64,000 bases of DNA from contig CALUWA010000003.1 in NCBI GenBank assembly GCA_944324365.1, positions 1 through 64,000 of the forward strand. Direction: 5' to 3'. Every line of letters begins with the position of its first letter. The stretch's first letter is position 1. The DNA is from Candidatus Gastranaerophilales bacterium. GTDB taxonomy: Bacteria; Cyanobacteriota; Vampirovibrionia; Gastranaerophilales; Gastranaerophilaceae. Both the position numbers and the translations under genes were made by a program. Under the pieces are notes generated by a model that did no database searches, was not told the DNA's origin, and saw only the letters and a list, made by a program, of their open reading frames with translations. Below, piece after piece: positions 7,716 through 17,532 of the stretch.

Positions 7716-8858
7716 ATGCAAGGGATGAATTTATTAAATTTATTCAGCGAAGTTAATATGAAAGATGTACTGCAATATTTGCCTGATGCGGTTTTTGTGG
7801 TAGATGAAAGCAACGGTGAAATATTGTGGGTTAACGACAGGGCGGCAATTATTTTTGAATCTTCTAAAGAGGATTTGAAAGGGGTAAATTTTGAAGAGCT
7901 TGTTGTTAAAGGAATGGAGCTTGCAGAGCAGTCCTCATATAAAGATGTTTCTGTTATAGGCGGGGCTGTTTCTAATTCAAGAGAATTTTTTGTCGAATTG
8001 AGTGCAAATCTTTTGGATAACCAGTACTTTATAACTATCCGTGATGTGACGGAAATGACTAATATTCTTACGCAAGCCGAAAAAACAGGACGCTTGAATA
8101 AAGATAAAAACCTTATGCTCACAAAGCTTTCGAGTGAGTTTAAATCTCCTATGCAGTCAATTCTGGGCTTTTCTCAAGCGTTAAATGATGGTTTGGGCGG
8201 TGATATTAATGAAAAACAGCGCAAGTATGTGAAAATTATCAATAAGAATGCTACCGAACTTCTGTATTTTATGAATAAGTTTTTTGAGTTTGCACAGGTT
8301 GAATCAAATTTATGTGATAAGAATATCCATGTTTTTGATGTTTTGGAACTTATCCAAAGTGTTATAAGCTCAAATGAGGTTATGATTGCAACGAAAAAGC
8401 TTGATATAAATATTAATGCGGATAATATCGCAGATAAGTTTATCTATAGTGATGAAAATGCGTTGAGGATAATTCTTCAAAATATTCTTGAAATTTCAAT
8501 AAAACTTACGGAAATCGGAAATATAAACATTGATTTAAGCAATCCGCCGCTGGCAGAAGTTGTTAATATGGGAATAACTCCTATCAAAAGTGCGACGGAT
8601 ACATCTTATATGTTAATACGTATAAGTGATAACGGGGTGGGGATACAGGAGAATGATGTTGAAGGAATTTTTGAGCCTTATACACAGTTAGATAAGCAGA
8701 ACAGAAAAAATTTGGTCCGCTCTATTTCTTTGGGAAGTGTAAAGGAACTTGTCAGAATTCTTCATGGTGCCGTTTGGCTTGAAACCGAAGTTATGAAAGG
8801 TACGGCATTTAGCATTATTATTCCTGTGGAAAATGGGGCTATTCAACAAGATGAGTAA
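7716..8858 (+). CDS. PAS-domain sensor protein of histidine kinase type, phosphoacceptor His missing
   Basis: The ATG at 7716 is preferred because it follows CGGAAAG and a promoter; an open frame extends upstream without a credible start. The 380-residue protein has a PAS domain (about residues 15-115) and then a HisKA/HATPase_c region. The H-box, usually SHELRTP, reads SSEFKSPMQSILGFS: Ser (codon 8133-8135) replaces the histidine. The N-box is NILEIS with its second Asn missing, G1 is intact (SDNGVGI), and G2 is degraded (SISLGS). No response regulator is adjacent. It overlaps the following ABC ATPase gene by 8 bases. It may be a non-catalytic sensor or scaffold. Confidence 0.8.
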   Translation: MQGMNLLNLFSEVNMKDVLQYLPDAVFVVDESNGEILWVNDRAAIIFESSKEDLKGVNFEELVVKGMELAEQSSYKDVSVIGGAVSNSREFFVELSANLLDNQYFITIRDVTEMTNILTQAEKTGRLNKDKNLMLTKLSSEFKSPMQSILGFSQALNDGLGGDINEKQRKYVKIINKNATELLYFMNKFFEFAQVESNLCDKNIHVFDVLELIQSVISSNEVMIATKKLDININADNIADKFIYSDENALRIILQNILEISIKLTEIGNINIDLSNPPLAEVVNMGITPIKSATDTSYMLIRISDNGVGIQENDVEGIFEPYTQLDKQNRKNLVRSISLGSVKELVRILHGAVWLETEVMKGTAFSIIIPVENGAIQQDE

Positions 8859-9843
8859 TGTTATATTAAAAAATGTCAAAAAAATCTATGACAAAAAAGT
8901 TGTTATAGATGGTGTTGATTTAGAAATAAAAGATAAAGAATTTATCGTGCTTGTCGGGGCGTCCGGATGCGGAAAATCTACGATTTTGAGAATGATAGCC
9001 GGGCTTGAAGAGATTACGGAAGGTGAAATCCTTATCGGAGATAAGAAAATTAACAACATCCCGCCTAAAGACAGAGATATCGCATTTGTGTTCCAAAGTT
9101 ACGCACTTTATCCGCATATGACAGTGAGAGAAAATATTGCCTTCGGACTTAAAATGCGTAAGGTCGACAAAAAAACTATTGAAGAAAAAGTTCAACAGGC
9201 TGCAAAAATCCTCGATTTAACAGAATATTTGGATAGAAAACCAAAACAGTTATCAGGCGGCCAGCGCCAGCGTGTAGCTCTGGGGCGTGCAATTGTGAGA
9301 AATCCTAAAGTCTTTCTTATGGATGAACCGCTTTCGAATTTAGACGCAAAACTTCGTGTTCAGATGCGTTCAGAGATTAAAAAATTGCACGAACAACTCC
9401 AGACTACGTTTATTTATGTTACACATGACCAGACAGAAGCCCTCACAATGGGCGATAGAATTGTGGTGCTGGATAAAGGGAAAATTCAGCAGGTTGATAC
9501 TCCGGAAGAAATTTACAATAATCCTCAAAATACATTTGTAGCAGGTTTTATAGGTTCCCCGCAGATGAATTTTATTGACGGAAGCTTGCTTGGTGCGGAT
9601 TATCAAAATTTGACTGTCGGAATAAGACCTGAAAAGATGGTTTGCGGCGGGGAAATTAATCTTAGCGCAGATGTAGATATTGTAGAGCTTTTGGGTTCTG
9701 AAAAGATAGTTTATTTCAACCTTGGGGAAAGCAAGTGTTCGGCAAAAATCCCGGCTGACAGTGCTGTTGATAAAAGAATAAATTTATCTATACGTAAAGA
9801 GGATATATATCTTTTTGATAAAACTACCGGGCAAAGGGTTTAA
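8851..9843 (+). CDS. ABC transporter ATPase, MalK/UgpC (CUT1 sugar importer) type
   Basis: This cytoplasmic ATPase would power an importer; the closest family is the one that energises several sugar transporters (MsmK/UgpC). It shows Walker A GASGCGKST, signature LSGGQRQRVALGRA, Walker B VFLMDEPLSNLD, the H-loop THDQ, and a C-terminal TOBE-like domain with VGIRPE. The C-terminal domain is short for the family. The ATG at 8851, overlapping the upstream stop, matches the usual N-terminus; an ATG at 8833 is possible. No permease or binding-protein gene is nearby, so it may serve distant transporters. Confidence 0.92.
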   Translation: MSNVILKNVKKIYDKKVVIDGVDLEIKDKEFIVLVGASGCGKSTILRMIAGLEEITEGEILIGDKKINNIPPKDRDIAFVFQSYALYPHMTVRENIAFGLKMRKVDKKTIEEKVQQAAKILDLTEYLDRKPKQLSGGQRQRVALGRAIVRNPKVFLMDEPLSNLDAKLRVQMRSEIKKLHEQLQTTFIYVTHDQTEALTMGDRIVVLDKGKIQQVDTPEEIYNNPQNTFVAGFIGSPQMNFIDGSLLGADYQNLTVGIRPEKMVCGGEINLSADVDIVELLGSEKIVYFNLGESKCSAKIPADSAVDKRINLSIRKEDIYLFDKTTGQRV

Positions 9844-9846
9844 TTA

Positions 9847-12800
9847 TTATTTTACCCATTTAAAGCTTTTAACGTAATTTAGCCCGTTGATATCACCGTC
9901 AATATCTACCGCAAAAATTCTTGATATGCTGCTGTGTTCGTTTTTAGGTATTTTATTAATTTTAGCTGCGATATCTTCTGATAATTCATTCTTTTGCAGT
10001 AACGGAATTGTGTTTAATAATGTATTTAATGACAGGTTCTTGATTTTACCGAATACGGAAGTTATGCTTGAAGATAATGTCCCGTAAACTTCCATATTTG
10101 CAAGGTAATTTTCTATATTATAAGAGCCTGTAAGATAAATATTTAAGTCTTTTCCTCTTGAGAAGACTTCAAGATTTTTTACTATTCCGTCTTCTATGCT
10201 GTAATATCCTGCAATGCTTTTAAATTCTCCGGTTTTTAAAGGGGTTATCAAGTCAATAATTCCGTTTATGGAAATTCCGGTAATCCCCCCTGTAACAAGG
10301 TTGCCTGCTTTTAACAGATATTCCAAAGAACCCAGTTTCGGCATACGTCCGTCATGTATAACAAATTCACCATTACCGGAGAGTGTTTTAAGGCAAGAAC
10401 TTTGATCTTTACCGTTGCAGCTTAATATCATATCACCATCCACAAGCCCGTAGAATTGACCCTTCATGTTAAACAGTGATTCACTTATTGTTTGCGCATT
10501 GGAATTGCTGATATGGGCAATTAAATCAAGCTGATTAGTTAGTAAGTTATAGGTCATACTGCCGTTAACATTACCGTTTGCAACAATAAAATTATAGTTA
10601 TCAACATTTGCTTTCATTTTGTTGTCTATATTGAATTTGGCGTTAAAATCCGTTGCTTTAAGAGCTTTAATGATAATATTATCGGCAGTAATTTCGCCTT
10701 GTTTTACTATTATTTGGGAAGGATCAAATGCCGCAGTTGTATTATTAAGTCCCAATTGCTGCTTGTACAGGTCTGCCTCATACTCCTGAATAGCATCTGA
10801 AATCTTATTTAAATCAAGGGTTTCAAAATGTAATTTTACATCGTTAAATGTGTAAGGCGGTTTAAGATTATTTTTCATAACTGCATTCAGGTATATTGCG
10901 TTGTTAAGTACTGAACTTTTAGTTCTTATATATACATTATCGTGTTTGAAATCAAAGCTGATATCTTTGACAGTTGTGTCAAATACTGGCATGTCTATGC
11001 TTGTTACATAGAGTTTTCCTATTATTTTAGGAGTATAGAGTTCTCCGTTTATGGTAAGGTCGGATGTAAATACTCCTTGTTTCATAAACGGTTTTCTGAA
11101 GATTATGTTGAAAATTTTTGCATCTGTCGGATTGTCTGTTTTGATTTTGAAGTTATGGAATTTAAGATTGTTTTTCCCAAGAAGTTCTATATCTCCCTTT
11201 GCAGTTACCTGGGTGTTAGGGAAGCGTTTATTATTTTGCGAAGCAATAATCTTGTCATATACAAAACTGTTTAGTTTTAAACTTGTCGGGCTTGTAACAC
11301 TGTCAATGTAAATTCTTACAGGATTAGTTAAATCTCCGATAGTTGCTCCCATATAGTATAAAGATGAACTTTCATCAAGCTTTAATTCGGTTTTTGCCCC
11401 TAATTTATCAATAGGTCCTCTCATTGTAGAGGAGAACATAACATCCCCTTTTAACTTTATAGGATAAACCGATTTTGAATTAAAGAACTGGTCAAAAAAT
11501 TCCTGTGAAGGTTTTGCGTTAACATAGAGATTAAGGTTTGGATTTTCTATAATATTCGAAATTTTCCCGTTTAAAAATACCGGCATTACACCTACATAAC
11601 CGTTGATTTTATTAAGGTTAAGCGTATCCTTGTCAAAAAGCGCGTTTCCGTTTAAGATTTTTATTTTCAGATGTTTAGGCTTATATAAGACACTTGTATC
11701 GCCAAGCTGCGTGAAAAGTCTAACATTATTTTCTCGAATTTTGGAAGAAATATTGATTTTCCCGGTGAAATTGTCAAAATCTGCCAATATCGGGATTTCC
11801 GGAATACGCATTCCGTTAAGAGCTGATATATCAAAATCTTTCATTGAAAATGAGCCGCTTACAAGCTTTTTATCTCCAAAAGCGTTTGCAACATCAAGCT
11901 GCAAATTATACGGATTCTTTTTAATAGCTCCTCTTATCGTAGATGTTTTTACATGCGAATTTTTAACTTCAAATTCGCTGTTATTTACCAGAATAGGCGC
12001 TTTGGAGCCGAAGTTGCTGTGAATTTTGCCTTTTGCGGTAATTTTATTGTAGTCGAATTTCTCCAAATCCATAGGACCTTGATAGTGTCCGGAGAATGAT
12101 GAGTGAATTGTATTTAGCCCAGGAATTTCAGGAAATTTTTTTGAATACATAAGTTCCGCAATTTTTAAGGCATCTGATGCATAAAATTTGTCGGATACTG
12201 CGTTTGCGGTTACTATTTCTTTTTTTATAACTCCGTTTGCGTGTATAGGAGAATTTATAACATTTGCTTTTATGTTGAAATCGCCGTCATCTCTATCAAA
12301 ATGAATAATTCCTGAAATATTTGATGCCGGAATTTTATATGGGAAAAAGGTCATCGTATTGTTTATTAATTCGACCGTTCCTTTTGCAAATAAATCTTTG
12401 TTAAATTCTGGAAGTTCTCCTCTGTTAACGTGTCCGAAAATATTTAAAAATACATTTGTTTTACCGTTTGCAAAGGTAATCGGCGCCATCATATCCTGCA
12501 GTTCTTTCAGAATAGGCGATGTGTTTATTATTTTCAACAAATCTTTTGAGTTTTGTCCGTTGCCTCGCACATTAACGCTCATATCACCGTTTAAAGTGCA
12601 GTTGCCGTCGATATCTACAGGCAAGTTGTTTAAATATGTTGATGTTGTTTTAAATGTTACAAGCTGATCGTCGAAAAGTACGGAACCGCTTACTCTTTTG
12701 GCGACCATGTTATTTATTGTAATAAAGGAAGCAATCCCATCCTTAAAGTCAATTCTGCCCCAAGAATGCGGTTCTGTTTTTGAACCTGCAATATGAAGAT

Positions 12801-14292
12801 CTGCAGAACCCAGTCCGGCATCGACATTCATCATAGGTACAGGACCAAGTTCAAACTTGAATATTTCATGCAAAGGCATTACAACTTTTTTTACTTTTAC
12901 AAGTTCAATATTTTTTGTGGTTTTGATATACAAATCTGTATATCTGTCGCGGAACATTTTGAATGAACCTTTAACATCAACAAATTCAGTTTTGTTTGTT
13001 AAAACATGAGCGCTCAAATTCATTTGATGCTGGTTAAAGTTTATTTTTATAACCCCGTTTTCCGGCGCATCTTTTATCGGTTCTACAAGATACACATCGG
13101 TCAAAAGGACATTGCCGTAAAGGTTAGGGTAATCTGCTTCACCTTTAATATCAATGTTTCCGGTTGCATTCCCGTATATGGTGTATTTTTTGAGTTTGTA
13201 GAAATTAAAATCAGGGTTAAGATTTTCTTCACCCGGAAAAAGCGGCAGCAAATCCGCACCGCTGACATGATTAATTGTTGTTTTTAAATCAAGTATCGGG
13301 TATTTTGCATTTGTTTTTATAACTGTTCCGTTTAAAAATACATCAATATTTTTGGATAAGATTTTCAGATTATTTATATCTATGCCGTTTTTAATAATAT
13401 TTATATCACCGTTTATTTTAAGAGGGTTTTTGCTATAAATGGATGCCGCAAGGTCATTTTGCATTATTCCGAGGTTATCTATAAATATTTCTCCAAAAAT
13501 ATTTCTGTGTTCGTTAATTGTTTTTGTTTCCGTTTTTATGTTAAGAATGCCCCTGAGTTCTTTGATTTTATTATGGGATAAGGATTTTGCATAAACAGTA
13601 AAGTCTGAAATATCGAGGTTTTCTATGTTTAAATCAAGCAGAGCTTTATCTTCGGAGATATTATTTAACGGAAGTTTCATATCAACATTTGCCTGAATTT
13701 TTGCTGATTTTTCTCCTGTATGCAATATGGAATCTGTTGAGAATTTTATGTGCTTTCCTTTTTTAAATTCGTCAAGCGTAAAATATTTTCCGTCAAGTGT
13801 TATGCTTTTCTTTTGAATTTCATCAAACAGATTGATATTATATTTTAAAAGCTTAAACTTTGCTTTATCAATGTTTATATCCGAGTTTTCTTTTTTTTCT
13901 ATTAAATATTGTCCGAGCCGAAATTTAGAATTTTTGTCAAATATTATATTTGCACTTAGGTTGTTTGCACTAAAATTTGCTATCTCAATCTTTTTAAAAA
14001 TCAAAGGAAACAATTTGATTTTTGCATACGGTTTTTCGATTGCTAAGGCTTTAGTATTATCGTTATTCAGTATGTAAAAATTATCCGCGTAAACTTTAAT
14101 GGCTGGGATATATGAAGTTTTAAATTTTGGGTTAACCAAATCAATTTTGTAGCCGGAAGTTTGCAGAGTCTTGTTTTCAATAAAATTCTCAACAAATGGC
14201 TTGTTTAAAATATGCGGCAGCCCAAAGTAGTATAAACCGTAAATAACTACGATACTGCTAAGGGCCAAAATTGTTGCACTCTTTCTCTTCAT
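9847..14292 (-). CDS. Giant AsmA/YhdP/TamB-like protein
   Basis: This is the largest protein here (about 1,481 residues). It has a single N-terminal membrane helix (about residues 4-22) followed by a long series of beta-strand-rich repeats containing phrases like IKGEADYPNLYGNV, and a C-terminal region of AsmA type (LSGNGEFVIHDGRMPKLG). AsmA-family proteins span the periplasm as hydrophobic grooves and are thought to move phospholipids to the outer membrane. It is most like YhdP in length. The ATG at 14292 is chosen because a TATAAT at 14304-14309 leaves almost no leader. It is followed by the convergent ABC ATPase gene with a 3-base gap. Confidence 0.8.
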   Translation of the reverse strand: MKRKSATILALSSIVVIYGLYYFGLPHILNKPFVENFIENKTLQTSGYKIDLVNPKFKTSYIPAIKVYADNFYILNNDNTKALAIEKPYAKIKLFPLIFKKIEIANFSANNLSANIIFDKNSKFRLGQYLIEKKENSDINIDKAKFKLLKYNINLFDEIQKKSITLDGKYFTLDEFKKGKHIKFSTDSILHTGEKSAKIQANVDMKLPLNNISEDKALLDLNIENLDISDFTVYAKSLSHNKIKELRGILNIKTETKTINEHRNIFGEIFIDNLGIMQNDLAASIYSKNPLKINGDINIIKNGIDINNLKILSKNIDVFLNGTVIKTNAKYPILDLKTTINHVSGADLLPLFPGEENLNPDFNFYKLKKYTIYGNATGNIDIKGEADYPNLYGNVLLTDVYLVEPIKDAPENGVIKINFNQHQMNLSAHVLTNKTEFVDVKGSFKMFRDRYTDLYIKTTKNIELVKVKKVVMPLHEIFKFELGPVPMMNVDAGLGSADLHIAGSKTEPHSWGRIDFKDGIASFITINNMVAKRVSGSVLFDDQLVTFKTTSTYLNNLPVDIDGNCTLNGDMSVNVRGNGQNSKDLLKIINTSPILKELQDMMAPITFANGKTNVFLNIFGHVNRGELPEFNKDLFAKGTVELINNTMTFFPYKIPASNISGIIHFDRDDGDFNIKANVINSPIHANGVIKKEIVTANAVSDKFYASDALKIAELMYSKKFPEIPGLNTIHSSFSGHYQGPMDLEKFDYNKITAKGKIHSNFGSKAPILVNNSEFEVKNSHVKTSTIRGAIKKNPYNLQLDVANAFGDKKLVSGSFSMKDFDISALNGMRIPEIPILADFDNFTGKINISSKIRENNVRLFTQLGDTSVLYKPKHLKIKILNGNALFDKDTLNLNKINGYVGVMPVFLNGKISNIIENPNLNLYVNAKPSQEFFDQFFNSKSVYPIKLKGDVMFSSTMRGPIDKLGAKTELKLDESSSLYYMGATIGDLTNPVRIYIDSVTSPTSLKLNSFVYDKIIASQNNKRFPNTQVTAKGDIELLGKNNLKFHNFKIKTDNPTDAKIFNIIFRKPFMKQGVFTSDLTINGELYTPKIIGKLYVTSIDMPVFDTTVKDISFDFKHDNVYIRTKSSVLNNAIYLNAVMKNNLKPPYTFNDVKLHFETLDLNKISDAIQEYEADLYKQQLGLNNTTAAFDPSQIIVKQGEITADNIIIKALKATDFNAKFNIDNKMKANVDNYNFIVANGNVNGSMTYNLLTNQLDLIAHISNSNAQTISESLFNMKGQFYGLVDGDMILSCNGKDQSSCLKTLSGNGEFVIHDGRMPKLGSLEYLLKAGNLVTGGITGISINGIIDLITPLKTGEFKSIAGYYSIEDGIVKNLEVFSRGKDLNIYLTGSYNIENYLANMEVYGTLSSSITSVFGKIKNLSLNTLLNTIPLLQKNELSEDIAAKINKIPKNEHSSISRIFAVDIDGDINGLNYVKSFKWVK

Positions 14293-14344
14293 AATACAGA
14301 ACAATTATATTACAAATACTTATAATTGCCAGTATTGTTACAAA

Positions 14345-14923
14345 CTAAAATTTTTCGCATAACTGCTGGAAATATGCCTTTGGATGCTCACATAACGGGC
14401 ACTTTTCCGGTGCGGCTTTTGAATTTAAGATATAACCGCATTTGCGGCATTGCCACTGTGTTTCGTGATTTCTTGAAAATACTATATTTTCTTTTACGCT
14501 GTCAAACAGTTCTCCGTATCTTTCGCTATGATGTTTTTCAACGGTTCTGATATAGGCAAAAAGTTCGGAAATATCATCAAATCCTTCTTCTTTTGCGTCT
14601 TTTTCTCCTTTAAGATAAAGGACATCATACTCTTCGGCTTCTCCTCTCATTGCACTTTCGAGATTTTCGAGAGTGTTACCCAATTCAAACGGATAATCCG
14701 CATTTACATGAGCGCTTGAAAGCCCGTTAATTTTTTCAAAGAAGAGTTTTCCATGCTCGCGTTCGTTTTCCGCGGTGTCAAGAAAAATTTGTGAAATTTG
14801 TTCGTATCCTTCTTTTTTAGCAATTTTCGCATATATTGTATATCTCTCTCTTGCCTGGGATTCGCCGGCATAGGCATTAATCAGGTTTTGCAGGGTTTTT
14901 GTTCCTTCTAATTTTTTGTTCAT
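14345..14923 (-). CDS. Rubrerythrin
   Basis: Rubrerythrin reduces hydrogen peroxide in anaerobes through a diiron centre, with electrons passed by a rubredoxin-type iron site. The 192-residue protein has the ferritin-like four-helix domain with AYAGESQARERY and ENEREHGKLFF, a second glutamate set at EAEEYDVLY and a KHHSERY segment. The C-terminal rubredoxin-like domain has two CxxC pairs (CRKCGY and CPLC). A strong AGGAGGAG ribosome binding site precedes the ATG. It signals an oxidative stress defence typical of strict anaerobes. Confidence 0.95.
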   Translation of the reverse strand: MNKKLEGTKTLQNLINAYAGESQARERYTIYAKIAKKEGYEQISQIFLDTAENEREHGKLFFEKINGLSSAHVNADYPFELGNTLENLESAMRGEAEEYDVLYLKGEKDAKEEGFDDISELFAYIRTVEKHHSERYGELFDSVKENIVFSRNHETQWQCRKCGYILNSKAAPEKCPLCEHPKAYFQQLCEKF

Positions 14924-15093
14924 TTCTCCTCCTTTTTTTTAATTATTTTAGGAACCGGTATTATATTTATCAATTGCAAAACAGGATTAGCCTTAAGGAC
15001 TAGAATAAAACTTCAAATCCGCTACTTTCCGAGGATTATAATGCGTAAAATAAAATCAATAATATACTATGGTAATAGTCCGGAGAATGAATT

Positions 15094-15246
15094 ATGAATT
15101 TACTTGCTTATACAAAAAAAATATATGAAAAAATCAATTTTTACGATAAAACTTTTAAAAACAAAAACTTTGACGTGAATTTTACAAATCCATTTGCAAA
15201 ACCGATAAATGTAACTGTGATTTGGGTTGAAAAAGATAACAATTAA
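15094..15246 (+). CDS. Small hypothetical protein (50 residues)
   Basis: No family was recognised. This short gene begins MNLLAYTKKIYEKINF and ends VTVIWVEKDNN. It is supported by a CGGAG ribosome binding site eight bases before the ATG, a TATACT -10-like element about 25 bases upstream, and a strong terminator two bases after the stop. The protein is basic and rich in aromatic residues, without a signal peptide. It fills most of the 370-base gap between rubrerythrin and the zinc-ribbon gene. Confidence 0.5.
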   Translation: MNLLAYTKKIYEKINFYDKTFKNKNFDVNFTNPFAKPINVTVIWVEKDNN

Positions 15247-15247
15247 A

Positions 15248-15270
15248 AAAGCCGGAACATTTCCGGCTTT
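15248..15270. terminator. Terminator between convergent small genes
   Basis: A perfect 10-bp stem AAAGCCGGAA / TTCCGGCTTT has a three-base loop. It lies directly after the 50-residue gene and 24 bases before the end of the convergent zinc-ribbon gene. A-runs and T-runs on both sides allow it to work in either direction. Confidence 0.75.
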
Positions 15271-15293
15271 CCTCAATTTTTATATATTAAAAT

Positions 15294-15566
15294 TTAGTGT
15301 TCTTCTTTGACAAAGCATTCCTTACAGAAGATTTCTCTGCCCGGAATAGGTTTAAATGGCACTTGAGTTTGAGCGCCGCATTTTGAACAAACCGCGTCGT
15401 ACATTTTGCGATTTTTTCTGTTATTGATTCTGCGCTGTTTTCTGCAGGCAGGACATCTTTTAGGTTTATTTACAAGTCCTTTTTCTGCATAAAATTCCTG
15501 CTCGCCTACTGTGAAAACAAATTCGGCGCCGCAATCTTCACATACGAGCTTTTCATCTTGGTACAT
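15294..15566 (-). CDS. Zinc-ribbon protein
   Basis: The 90-residue protein has two zinc ribbons. The first is CEDCG...CPACRKQRR, matching the probable zinc-ribbon family often seen in cyanobacteria and Firmicutes. The second is CSKCG...FCKECF. The central stretch RRINNRKNRK is strongly basic, which suggests nucleic acid or ribosome contact, although no function is established. An AGGAG ribosome binding site precedes the ATG. Confidence 0.85.
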   Translation of the reverse strand: MYQDEKLVCEDCGAEFVFTVGEQEFYAEKGLVNKPKRCPACRKQRRINNRKNRKMYDAVCSKCGAQTQVPFKPIPGREIFCKECFVKEEH

Positions 15567-15746
15567 TTTTGTGTCTCCTACTTTTGTTAATTGTCTAACA
15601 GCATATAAGTGCCATTGTATTGCGTAATTATACTGTATATTTCAAAATTATGCAAGTATTTAATGCCAAAATCTCCTTTTTATGTATGTTTTTTTCTTTT
15701 ATTGCCTATAATACAATATCAAATGTTTGGTATTTGAGGATATTTT

Positions 15747-16694
15747 ATGGCGCAAATTAAAGATATAAATAAGTTTAGAATGGATTTTACAAAAATATTC
15801 CATAGTAAAGTTGTACCTTTGCTTCAGAATTTGGACAAAGAGCGTATAGAAACAAAAAGAACCGCAATAACCGTTTCAATTATTGTATATATTTTAGTAT
15901 TTATATTTTGCTTTTTTGCAGTCGGCGCCAGTACCGCTTCCGAGGACTTGATGATTACTCTGATGTTTACTCTTATAGTGGGATTTATTCCGGCGCTTTG
16001 TGTTTATAAATATTTTAAAAAGAATTTTGAGCGCGGTTTAAAGCTTGCAGTTATGCCATGTCTAATGCAAGCTTTCGGTAATTTCCGATGGATGCCTGAT
16101 TTTGTAGTTTTTGATGAAGAAATAAAAATGTCAAAGCTATATACCAGCTTTGACGAAAGCAAAACTGATGATAATTTTATCGGTTCATACAAAAATGTTC
16201 CTATCAGAATTTCCGAAAAAGAACTCTTTTACATAATAAGAGATTCCAAAGGACGCAGACATAAACATGTAGAATTTAAAGGAGTTTTCATTTCCATTGA
16301 AATTCCGAAAAATTTCACCGGGCATACAATAGTCCGCGAAAAAGGATTGATTAATCTTGGTCCTTATAAGGAAGTAAAGCTTGAAGACCCGGAATTCTCA
16401 AAAATGTTCTACGTAAGTTCAACTGACCAGATTGAAGCTCGTTATCTTTTGACTACGGCATTTATGCAGAGGTATAAAAATATTCAAAAAGCATTCAGTG
16501 CCCGTACTATAAGCTGTAGTTTTTTAGCAAATAAATTGCTCCTTGCAATTCCGTCAAACAGAGATTTGTTCTCGTTGGGGGATTTGAATAAACCTGTTGG
16601 TGATACAAGACAGTTTACGGTATTTTTAAACGAAATTATTTCAATTTTTGAACTGATAGAAGAGTTAAAAGTTTATCAGAATACAGGATTATAA
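15747..16694 (+). CDS. DUF3137 membrane protein
   Basis: Two adjacent membrane helices (about residues 42-60 and 68-88) follow a short cytoplasmic N-terminus. The rest is a soluble domain with the features of DUF3137: LEDPEFSKMFYVSSTDQIEARYLLTTAFMQR, where a sharply conserved block is shared with the second copy at 36853-38001. No biochemical role is known. It is followed by prmC after one base, so they form an operon. A TATAAT at 15707-15712 and a TGAGGA ribosome binding site support the start. Confidence 0.85.
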   Translation: MAQIKDINKFRMDFTKIFHSKVVPLLQNLDKERIETKRTAITVSIIVYILVFIFCFFAVGASTASEDLMITLMFTLIVGFIPALCVYKYFKKNFERGLKLAVMPCLMQAFGNFRWMPDFVVFDEEIKMSKLYTSFDESKTDDNFIGSYKNVPIRISEKELFYIIRDSKGRRHKHVEFKGVFISIEIPKNFTGHTIVREKGLINLGPYKEVKLEDPEFSKMFYVSSTDQIEARYLLTTAFMQRYKNIQKAFSARTISCSFLANKLLLAIPSNRDLFSLGDLNKPVGDTRQFTVFLNEIISIFELIEELKVYQNTGL

Positions 16695-16695
16695 T

Positions 16696-17532
16696 ATGAC
16701 GACAATTCAGGAAATAGTTAAAATACTAACAGATGCCGGTATAGAGCAAAATGAGGCTAATATAGAAGTGAAACTCTTGATAGAACACTTTTGCGGCTAT
16801 GGCGTAAAAGATATCATAATGGGGAAAAAGCTTGACTCTTCAAAACTCGAAATTGTAAAAGAAAAGGCTCTGCACAGAGCCAAAACACGTGAACCTATAC
16901 AGCATATTATAGGATTTGCGGATTTTATGGGAGAAAAGTTTATAGTAAATCCTTCAGTGCTTATTCCGCGTGATGAAACGGAAATTCTTGTAAGGAAGGC
17001 TATAGAAATTATTAATGAAAAAAATCTTAAAAATGCTTTGGATGTCGGAACGGGAAGCGGCTGCATTGCCTGTATAGTTGCGAAATATACCGATTGTCAG
17101 ATTATAGGGCTGGATATTTCGACTGATGCGCTTAATACTGCACTTGACAACGCTTCAAGGCTTAATTTGTTTAATAAAGCTATTTTCAGAAAATCGGATA
17201 TTTTTTCTAACGTAAAGCCCGGTGAAAGTTTTGATATTATTATCTCTAACCCGCCTTATATACCTAAGAAAGAAAAAGCCGAGATTCAAAAAGAAGTTTT
17301 GTTTGAGCCGGATTTAGCACTTTATACTGACGATGATGAAGGCTTAACTTTTTACCGCAGTATAGTTTCCGGCTCCCGGGATATTTTAACCGATGAAGGT
17401 TATTTGCTTTTTGAACTCGGCATTAACCAAGCCGGCAAAGTGGCTTGTATTATGAAAGAAAACGGTTTTAAAGATATTGAAATAATCAAGGATTTGGCGC
17501 AAATTGACCGTGTTATATGCGGACATTTATAG
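16696..17532 (+). CDS. prmC: Peptide chain release factor N5-glutamine methyltransferase
   Basis: PrmC methylates the glutamine of the GGQ motif in release factors RF1 and RF2, raising termination efficiency. The 278-residue length is normal. It shows the helical N-terminal domain with REPIQHIIG, the SAM motif ALDVGTGSGCIA and the catalytic NPPY motif (ISNPPYIP). The prf genes are not in the window; the partner here is the DUF3137 gene just upstream. Confidence 0.95.
   Translation: MTTIQEIVKILTDAGIEQNEANIEVKLLIEHFCGYGVKDIIMGKKLDSSKLEIVKEKALHRAKTREPIQHIIGFADFMGEKFIVNPSVLIPRDETEILVRKAIEIINEKNLKNALDVGTGSGCIACIVAKYTDCQIIGLDISTDALNTALDNASRLNLFNKAIFRKSDIFSNVKPGESFDIIISNPPYIPKKEKAEIQKEVLFEPDLALYTDDDEGLTFYRSIVSGSRDILTDEGYLLFELGINQAGKVACIMKENGFKDIEIIKDLAQIDRVICGHL

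Noticed and set aside
9887..14077. Several plus-strand open frames within 9.9-14.1 kb
   Set aside because: They are shadows of the AsmA-like gene on the other strand; no credible starts or motifs.
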